A stretch of 54,578 nucleotides of DNA from NCBI RefSeq assembly GCF_003385215.1, contig NZ_PQHW01000041.1, positions 1 to 54,578 of the forward strand. Direction: 5' to 3'. The notes under the pieces are model-generated. The model was not told the origin of the DNA. It was given only the letters and a program-made list of their open reading frames with translations, and did no database searches. The position numbers were made by a program, and so were the translations under genes. Below are positions 49,618-54,578 of the stretch, piece after piece (position 1 is the stretch's first letter; the number at the start of each line of letters is the position of its first letter). The stretch comes from Amycolatopsis thermalba (lineage in GTDB: Bacteria > Actinomycetota > Actinomycetes > Mycobacteriales > Pseudonocardiaceae).

Positions 49618-50682
49618 GTGACCACGCACGGGGCGGCCTCGCTGATCGACGTGGCGCGGGCCGCGGGCGTTTCGACGGCGACCGCGGGGCGCGCGCTCGG
49701 CGGGTACGGGCAGGTCAGCGAACGGACCCGGGAGCGGGTGCTGGCGGCGGTGGCCGTGCTGGAGCGGCGGCCGAACGGGCTGGCGCGCAGCATGGTCACC
49801 GGCAGCACGCAGACGATCGGCGTGGTGGTGACCGACGTGGCGAACCCGTTCTTCGCCACCGCGTTGCGCGGGATCACCGACGTGACGTCCCCGGCCGGGT
49901 TCGAGGTGCTGCTGGCCAACACCGGCGGGGTGCTGGAGGCCGAGCAGCGGGCGGTCACGGTGATGTCGGAGAAGCGGGTGGACGGCGTGATCGTCGCGGC
50001 CGCGCGGCCCGGCGAGGGGGCGCACCTGCGGCGCGCGATGGACGCCGGGGTGCCGGTCGTGCTCATCGACCGGCAGGTCAACGGGGTGCCGGAGGCGGAC
50101 AGCGTCACCGTGGACAACGACCACGCCGCGGCCGAGGCCGTCGGGCACCTGGCGGAGCTGGGGCACCGGCGGATCGGGGTGATCACCGAGGCCGGGGACC
50201 AGCTGGCGCGCGTGCGGACGGGCAACCGGCGGCGCGGGTTGTTCCCGAGCGCGGTGCGGTTGCGGGGGTATGTGAGCGCGCTGGAGGCGGCGGGGCTGCC
50301 GGTGGACGCCGAGCTGGTGGCGTCGGCGCGGTACGACCGCGAGTCGGCCTACGACGCGCTGAACCGGTTGCTGGACCTGCCGGAGCCGCCGACGGCGGTG
50401 CTGTGCACGGACAACGTGCTCGCCTCGGGCGCGTACCGGGCGGCGCAGGACCGCGGGCTGCGGATGCCGTCGCAGCTGTCGCTGATCGGCTTCGACGACG
50501 AGCCGTGGACGACGCTGGTGCGCCCCGGGCTGACGATCGTCGAGCAGCCGACCTACGACCTGGGCGCCCGCGCGGGACGGCAGCTGCTGGACCGCATCAC
50601 CGCCGGCGACGCCCCGAGGCGCCCCCAGCACGTGCAGCTCCGGGCGAAGCTGGTCGCCCGCGGCTCGACGGTGCCGCAGTAG
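49618..50682 (+). CDS. LacI family transcriptional regulator
   Basis: A 354-residue repressor with the helix-turn-helix SLIDVARAAGVSTATAGRAL (about residues 8-27) and the sensor domain (TIGVVVTDVANPFFATALRG, IDRQVNGVPEADSVTVDN, LIGFDDEPWTTLVRPGLT). The GTG at 49618 is chosen because GGGGAGG lies 7 bases upstream; the in-frame ATG at 49612 is almost on top of that site. Divergent from the hyuA operon with two operator copies between. The ligand is unknown. Confidence 0.88.
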   Translation: MTTHGAASLIDVARAAGVSTATAGRALGGYGQVSERTRERVLAAVAVLERRPNGLARSMVTGSTQTIGVVVTDVANPFFATALRGITDVTSPAGFEVLLANTGGVLEAEQRAVTVMSEKRVDGVIVAAARPGEGAHLRRAMDAGVPVVLIDRQVNGVPEADSVTVDNDHAAAEAVGHLAELGHRRIGVITEAGDQLARVRTGNRRRGLFPSAVRLRGYVSALEAAGLPVDAELVASARYDRESAYDALNRLLDLPEPPTAVLCTDNVLASGAYRAAQDRGLRMPSQLSLIGFDDEPWTTLVRPGLTIVEQPTYDLGARAGRQLLDRITAGDAPRRPQHVQLRAKLVARGSTVPQ

Positions 50683-50690
50683 CCGCCGGG

Positions 50691-50980
50691 TCAGCCGCCG
50701 AGCGGGCCGGTCGTCCCGCGGACCACCAGGCGGGGCGGGAACACGACCTCGCGCTGCCGCACCGGGGCCGCCTCGATGCGGTCGATCGCGCGGGCCACCG
50801 CGAGCGTGGTGAGGGCCGTGGCGTCCTGCGCGACCGTGGTCAGGTCGACGTGGCTGAAGCCGGCGAGGCTGCTGTCGTCGTACCCGATGACGCTGACGTC
50901 CCCCGGCACCGCGAGGCCGGACCTGCGCAGCACGTCCAGCACTCCCAGCGCGGCCGGCCGTTGAACACCGTCACCGCGGC
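50691..50980 (-). pseudogene. LacI regulator remnant (C-terminal end only)
   Basis: The frame ALGVLDVLRRSGLAVPGDVS, VIGYDDSSLAGFSHVDLTTV and FPPRLVVRGTTGPLGG is the last third of a LacI protein. Just upstream, AVTVFNGR continues the homology in another frame, indicating a one-base loss near 50957. The DNA-binding domain and most of the sensor are missing; at about 50980 the sequence passes into a transporter remnant on the other strand. Coordinates of the junction are approximate. Confidence 0.75.
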
Positions 50981-51155
50981 CGGCGGGGGCGCGGCGCTCA
51001 ACCAGACCGCCTCGAACGCCGCGAACAGCATCGGAGCCGGCCTGGGCGGCCGCGCGATCGCCGCCGGGCACGGCTACCTGTCCGCGGCGTGGGCCGGCGC
51101 CGGACTCGGCGCGGTGGGGCTTGTTCTGGCCGCCCTCGCGTTCCGGCTGGACTAG
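50980..51155 (+). pseudogene. MFS transporter remnant (C-terminal end only)
   Basis: The plus-strand frame AALNQTASNAANSIGAGLGG, RAIAAGHGYLSAAWAGAGLG ending AALAFRLD is the final two membrane segments of a DHA1-type MFS exporter. Everything upstream is missing, and the frame runs into antisense of the LacI remnant. With that remnant it marks a deletion that removed the centre of a divergent lacI-MFS pair. Its stop overlaps the stop of the kinase gene on the other strand. Confidence 0.72.
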
Positions 51156-52690
51156 TCGCGGTCGCGGTCACGGCCGTGTCCGCGGCCGGGCTTGTCGTCC
51201 TTGCGCTCCTCCTCCTCGTCGCCGGGGTCGCTCTGCTTCTGTTCCACCACGGTCGTGGGCGCGGGCGTGGAGGGCGGCGGTGGGGGCGTGCTCGTCTCGC
51301 TGGACAGCACGGCGTCGGCGTCGATCAGGGGGAACGGTGTGGACCGGATGAGCTCCAGGCGGTGCGTCTCGGTGATCGTGCGGCCGTCCTCGACGGTGTA
51401 GGCGATGCCGACCGACACCGTGTTGGCGGCGACCACCGCGGGCGGCGTGGTGATCGTCAGCCGGGTGATCCGCGACCAGAACGTGCGGTAGGCGTCCTGG
51501 CCCTGCGCCTGCATCCGCGGCCCGAGACGCGCCCAGGCGTTGTCCGGCCGCGCGGGCAGCAGGGCGTAGTACTCGCTGACCGCCGCGGTGATCGAGGCGG
51601 CGTCGAGCGCGGCGGGCGGTGCGGGCGCCGGGGCCGGTGGGTCCGGCGTGAGCTGCGTCATCAGGACGACCACCGCCAGCACCGCGAGCACCGCCCCCGC
51701 CACGGGCAGCAGGAAGCGCCGCCGGTTCGGGGGCGCGGTGGGCCGCGGGTTCAGCAGGGTCCCGCCGCCGACCGGGGCGACCGGGACCGTCGGCGCGGAC
51801 GGCGTCACCACCGGCTGCGTCCGGGCCCGCGCCGGGTTCAACGCGCGTGGCGGCACCGGCTGCCCGTCGGCGACCGCCTGGAGCGCGGTCACGATCTGCA
51901 CCGTGCTGGGGCGCTGGGCGGGGTCGGCGTGCAGCACGGCCGTCAGGACCGGGGTGAGCGGGCCGGCCCGCCGCGGCGGCGGGACCTCGCCGGCGGCAAC
52001 GCGGTGCAGCAGCGCGATCGAGTTCTCGTCCTCCCCGAACGGCGGGACGCCCTCGACCGCGGCGTACAGCGTGGCGCCGAGGGAGAACACGTCGGAGTCG
52101 GGGCTGGGTTCCTGTCCGCGCGCGATCTCCGGGGCCAGGTAGGCCGGGGTGCCGGCGACCAGGCCGGCCTGGGTCAGCGCGACGTCGCCGGTGGCGCGGG
52201 AGATGCCGAAGTCGGCGATCTTGACCGCGCCGTCGTCGCTCACCAGCAGGTTCCCCGGTTTGACGTCGCGGTGCACGATCCCGGCGGCGTGCGCGGCCGC
52301 CAGCGCGGACGCGGCCTGCACCCCGATCCGCGCCACGGCCTCGGGCGCGAGCGGCCCCTGCTCGGCGAGCAGCGCGGCGAGGCTGCGGGCGGGCACGTAC
52401 TCCATCACCAGCACCGGCTGGCCGTTGTGCTCGGCGACGTCGTGCACGGTGACGACGTGCGGGTGACGCAGCCGCGCGGCGATCCGGCCCTCGCGCATGA
52501 TGCGCTGCCGCGCCTGCTCGCCCTGCGCCGGTCCGGGCCACAGCTGTTTCACCGCGACCGGGCGCTGGAGGCGCTCGTCGAGCGCGAGCCAGACGACGCC
52601 CATCGCCCCGGCGCCCAGGCGGCTCCGCAGCCGGTAGCGGCCGGCCAGGAGTCCGCCGGCGCCGTCCACGGTCAGACCCTCCGTAGTCAC
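51152..52690 (-). CDS. PknB-like transmembrane Ser/Thr protein kinase
   Basis: A 512-residue kinase. The N-terminal catalytic domain (about 18-275) has the glycine loop LGAGAMGVVW, Lys48 in VAVKQL, the catalytic HRD with Asp142 (IVHRDVKPGN), DFG in IADFGISRA, and GTPAYLAPE. A proline-rich linker follows. A single membrane helix lies near residue 340 (FLLPVAGAVLAVLAVVVLM), and then an extracellular domain of about 120 residues and an acidic/basic low-complexity tail. There are no PASTA repeats, so the outside signal is not peptidoglycan in the PknB manner. Monocistronic. Confidence 0.88.
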   Translation of the reverse strand: MTTEGLTVDGAGGLLAGRYRLRSRLGAGAMGVVWLALDERLQRPVAVKQLWPGPAQGEQARQRIMREGRIAARLRHPHVVTVHDVAEHNGQPVLVMEYVPARSLAALLAEQGPLAPEAVARIGVQAASALAAAHAAGIVHRDVKPGNLLVSDDGAVKIADFGISRATGDVALTQAGLVAGTPAYLAPEIARGQEPSPDSDVFSLGATLYAAVEGVPPFGEDENSIALLHRVAAGEVPPPRRAGPLTPVLTAVLHADPAQRPSTVQIVTALQAVADGQPVPPRALNPARARTQPVVTPSAPTVPVAPVGGGTLLNPRPTAPPNRRRFLLPVAGAVLAVLAVVVLMTQLTPDPPAPAPAPPAALDAASITAAVSEYYALLPARPDNAWARLGPRMQAQGQDAYRTFWSRITRLTITTPPAVVAANTVSVGIAYTVEDGRTITETHRLELIRSTPFPLIDADAVLSSETSTPPPPPSTPAPTTVVEQKQSDPGDEEEERKDDKPGRGHGRDRDRD

Positions 52691-52794
52691 CGGAACAGGT
52701 TACGGAGTCGGGGGTGGCGGGACGAGGCCGGGCAGGCGGCCCACCTATCTTAGCGGTGATATTCTTACCCTGAAAATACCTTGGAGGGGGTCCG

Positions 52795-53331
52795 ATGCCC
52801 AAGCGCGACAAGCCGCAGCCGGACGCGGTCGACGTGATGCTCGCGGAGTGGCGTCGTGAGGCGCCGGAGATCGACGCGTCGCCGCTGGCGGTGTTCGGGC
52901 GCCTGCACCGGGCCTTCGACGGCTACACGGTGCAGCTCAACCGCGTGTTCGGGCGGTACGGGATCAACATCTCCGCCTTCGGCATCCTGGCCGCGCTGCG
53001 CCGCGTGGGCGCGCCGTACCGCCGGACGGCCGGCGAGCTGGCCGACGCGAACCTGCTCACCACGGGCGGCATCACGCAGCGGGTCGACAAGCTGGAGGCG
53101 GCCGGCCTGGTCTACCGCGAACGCGACGCCACCGACCGGCGCATCGTCTACATCGGACTGACCGAGGACGGCCTGGCGCTGACCGACAAGGTCGCCGGAG
53201 TCCACTTCGCCAACGAGAACCGCATGCTCGCCGGCCTGACGAAGACCGAGCGGACACAGCTGGCGCAGCTGCTGAGCCGTCTGGAGCACTCGATCCGGCT
53301 GGCCGAGATGGCCGACCGGGCCGAGCGCTGA
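52795..53331 (+). CDS. MarR family transcriptional regulator
   Basis: A 178-residue winged-helix regulator: helix-turn-helix RTAGELADANLLTTGGITQRV with the wing DKLEAAGLVYRERDATDRRI (about residues 80-122). The start follows TTGGAGGGGG. The 50 bases upstream (TATCTTAGCGG, GATATTCTTACC, AAAATACC) are strikingly AT-rich for this genome and probably hold promoter and operator. No transporter or enzyme adjoins it, so its target is probably its own promoter or a distant gene. Confidence 0.87.
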   Translation: MPKRDKPQPDAVDVMLAEWRREAPEIDASPLAVFGRLHRAFDGYTVQLNRVFGRYGINISAFGILAALRRVGAPYRRTAGELADANLLTTGGITQRVDKLEAAGLVYRERDATDRRIVYIGLTEDGLALTDKVAGVHFANENRMLAGLTKTERTQLAQLLSRLEHSIRLAEMADRAER

Positions 53332-53393
53332 GGGAACCGATCGGGCCGCCGGGGAGTCGGACGGCAAAGATCAACCTCCCGGAAGGCTGCCTG

Positions 53394-53918
53394 ATGACCG
53401 ACCCCGTGCCGAACCTCGGCAACGACGCCACGGCGACCCTGTTCGACGCGATCGACCACGCGGTGGCCGAGGCGGAGGACACCGCGTCCGGGTTCGTGCC
53501 CTTCGTGCTCGCCGTCCTGCCCGACGGCGAGAAGGTCGCGAAGCGCTACGTCGACGACGAGGAGAACTTCACCGTCGAGGGCAGCGTCGCGCTGGCCCGG
53601 CAGGACCTCGCCGCGGCCGACCCGGTGCCCCGCCACGTCGCACTGGCCTGGGACGGCTTCCTGACCCTCGACGAGGACCGGACCGAGGCCGTGTTCGTCG
53701 ACGCCTACGAGCAGGGCAGGCCGGAAGGCGTGCGGTTCGCGCAGCGCTACCTCCGCGGCGGCAACGGGCTGGAGCTGCTCGGGAACCCGTTGCTGCTCAA
53801 CCACCGCCCCGAGCCGATGCTGCCGCTCCCCACCGGCCCGGCGGGCGAGGCGACGGACGCGCGCGCCGCCGCGATCGCCCGGATCCAGGCCCTGGCCGAC
53901 CGCCAGAAGCGGCGCTAG
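53394..53918 (+). CDS. Uncharacterised acidic protein, 174 aa
   Basis: I do not recognise the family. It is a soluble, acidic protein with no signal peptide: an N-terminal helix ATLFDAIDHAVAEAEDTA, a central beta-rich part (FVPFVLAVLPDGEKVAKRYV, HVALAWDGFLTLDEDRTEAV), FVDAYEQGRPEGVRFAQRY, and a C-terminal helix ending in basic residues. A GGAAGG-like site precedes the ATG. It follows the marR gene by 62 bases in the same direction and could be in its unit. Confidence 0.65.
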   Translation: MTDPVPNLGNDATATLFDAIDHAVAEAEDTASGFVPFVLAVLPDGEKVAKRYVDDEENFTVEGSVALARQDLAAADPVPRHVALAWDGFLTLDEDRTEAVFVDAYEQGRPEGVRFAQRYLRGGNGLELLGNPLLLNHRPEPMLPLPTGPAGEATDARAAAIARIQALADRQKRR

Positions 53919-54130
53919 GTTCCCGCAGCGTGGGGTGGGCCCGCCCCGGCGCCACCGGCGAGCCGGTGAGCTGTGGTGGTCCAACCGCCAGGGCCCGGGG
54001 AGGTCAGTCCCGGGGTCGGTGACGTGGCTCTGGAGCTCGGTGCCCAGGGTGCCCGGCAGGTCGATCTGGTGCTGCCACCGCAGTCCCCGGTCCGCCGGCC
54101 GGCTGCGGCGCGGTCCCCGGCGCACTACTC

Positions 54131-54511
54131 CTAGCCCGCCCAGGGCAGGGGCTCCTCGTCCAGGCCCCAGTACACGCTCTTCTGCCGCAGGTACCCGAGG
54201 ATCCCCTCGCGGCCCTTGTCGACGCCCAGCCCGCTCTCCTTCCTGCCCGAGAACGGCGTCGAGATGCTGAACTGCTTGTACGTGTTGATCCACACCGTCC
54301 CGGCCTCGATGCGCCGCGCCAGGCGCCACGCGCGGCGGTAGTCGGCGGTCCAGATGCCGCACGCCAGGCCGTACACCGTGTCGTTCGCCTGCGCCACCAG
54401 GTCCTCCTCGTCCCGGTACGGCAGCAGCACCCCGACCGGGCCGAAGATCTCCTCCTGGCACGTCTTCGACGAGTTCGGCAGCCCCTCCAGCAGCGTCGGC
54501 GGGTAGTACGC
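54131..54511 (-). CDS. Aldehyde dehydrogenase, C-terminal fragment (truncated at right edge)
   Basis: The last 126 residues or so of an aldehyde dehydrogenase: YYPPTLLEGLPNSSKTCQEE, IFGPVGVLLPYRDEEDLVAQ, NDTVYGLACGIWTADYRRAW, EAGTVWINTYKQFSISTPFS, GRKESGLGVDKGREG. The catalytic cysteine and cofactor domain lie beyond the window. Genuine sequence ends near 54511, after which the read folds back on itself. It differs from the ALDH at 2437 and resembles betaine- or phenylacetaldehyde-type enzymes. Confidence 0.85.
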   Translation of the reverse strand, partial: AYYPPTLLEGLPNSSKTCQEEIFGPVGVLLPYRDEEDLVAQANDTVYGLACGIWTADYRRAWRLARRIEAGTVWINTYKQFSISTPFSGRKESGLGVDKGREGILGYLRQKSVYWGLDEEPLPWAG

Positions 54512-54578
54512 ACCCGCCGACGCTGCTGGAGGGGCTGCCGAACTCGTCGAAGACGTGCCAGGAGGAGATCTTCGGCCC
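54438..54578. repeat. Fold-back inverted repeat at the right end
   Basis: Bases 54512-54578 are the exact reverse complement of 54438-54504 (67 bp, no mismatch), separated by a 7-base loop AGTACGC. The left arm is in-frame aldehyde dehydrogenase sequence, so the right arm is an inverted copy of it. Confidence 0.95.

Noticed and set aside
53919..54130. A decayed gene on the minus strand (WQHQIDLPGTLGTELQSHVT-like frame)
   Set aside because: The frame reads smoothly for about 40 codons but has no recognised family, start or ribosome binding site; high-GC DNA commonly gives such frames. It contains only a 6-bp hairpin (53953-53968).
1..54578. Terminal inverted repeats as a linear replicon or telomere
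   Set aside because: The two end repeats are unrelated to each other, fold back locally, and lie inside conserved genes; actinomycete telomeres have several short palindromes and terminal-protein genes.

Overview
The window is a 54.6 kb piece of very GC-rich (around 70 percent or more) actinomycete DNA. Frequent GTG starts, GAGGAG-type ribosome binding sites, an NDMA-dependent alcohol dehydrogenase, a PknB-like kinase with one membrane segment, and small families that I associate with Pseudonocardiaceae (DUF6292-, DUF5994- and DUF6131-like) suggest an Amycolatopsis or close relative. The genus is inference. Both ends are perfect fold-back inverted repeats lying inside genes (a GH3 glycosidase at the left, an aldehyde dehydrogenase at the right). 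The window is therefore probably a whole contig whose ends are assembly or library artefacts.

Layout, left to right. 0-5.7 kb: end of a GH3 beta-glucosidase, then a minus-strand group of AraC regulator, AAA ATPase, aldehyde dehydrogenase and alcohol dehydrogenase. 5.8-9.5 kb: a locus of an MHS-type transporter, two uncharacterised proteins and a LacI regulator, with two inverted copies of a LacI-like operator in the divergent promoter region. 9.5-13.9 kb: secreted glycerophosphodiesterase, enoyl-CoA hydratase family protein, secreted tannase/feruloyl-esterase family protein. 13.9-14.7 kb: a gene-free stretch packed with inverted and tandem repeats. 14.7-20.7 kb: an operon glnT-glxB-glxC-glxD-FAD oxidoreductase-XRE/cupin regulator, resembling gamma-glutamylmethylamide / N-methylglutamate chemistry. 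20.8-25.6 kb: SnoaL-like and NmrA-like pair, small DUF proteins, a DivIVA-like coiled coil, and a DUF998 membrane protein divergent from a TetR regulator.

25.7-30.6 kb: an aromatic-acid transporter divergent from galB-galC-galD and a type I (VOC) extradiol dioxygenase. This reads as a gallate-type ring-cleavage pathway ending in pyruvate and oxaloacetate, and the tannase at 12-14 kb could feed it gallate. 30.7-33.9 kb: a TetR regulator divergent from a 14-TM efflux pump that carries an extra carboxypeptidase-regulatory-like domain, followed by a soluble protein made only of such domains. 34.2-39.9 kb: a zinc-uptake azt locus split around a Zur-like box (aztB-C-D leftward, aztA plus a methyltransferase rightward). 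AztB is fused to a lipoprotein-like propeller, and aztA is preceded by tandem copies of its own ribosome-binding site and first codons.

40-49.6 kb: a STAS protein, a tiny membrane protein with a SigF/SigB-like promoter, then a tightly overlapped operon hyuA-hyuB-Gfo/Idh oxidoreductase-FAD amine oxidase-MHS transporter-gamma-glutamyltransferase, divergent from a LacI regulator across two identical operators. 50.7-51.2 kb: a collapsed divergent lacI/MFS pair (two pseudogene ends). 51.2-54.6 kb: membrane Ser/Thr kinase, MarR regulator, an unknown protein, and the truncated aldehyde dehydrogenase. No rRNA, complete tRNA, CRISPR array, transposase or integrase was recognised.
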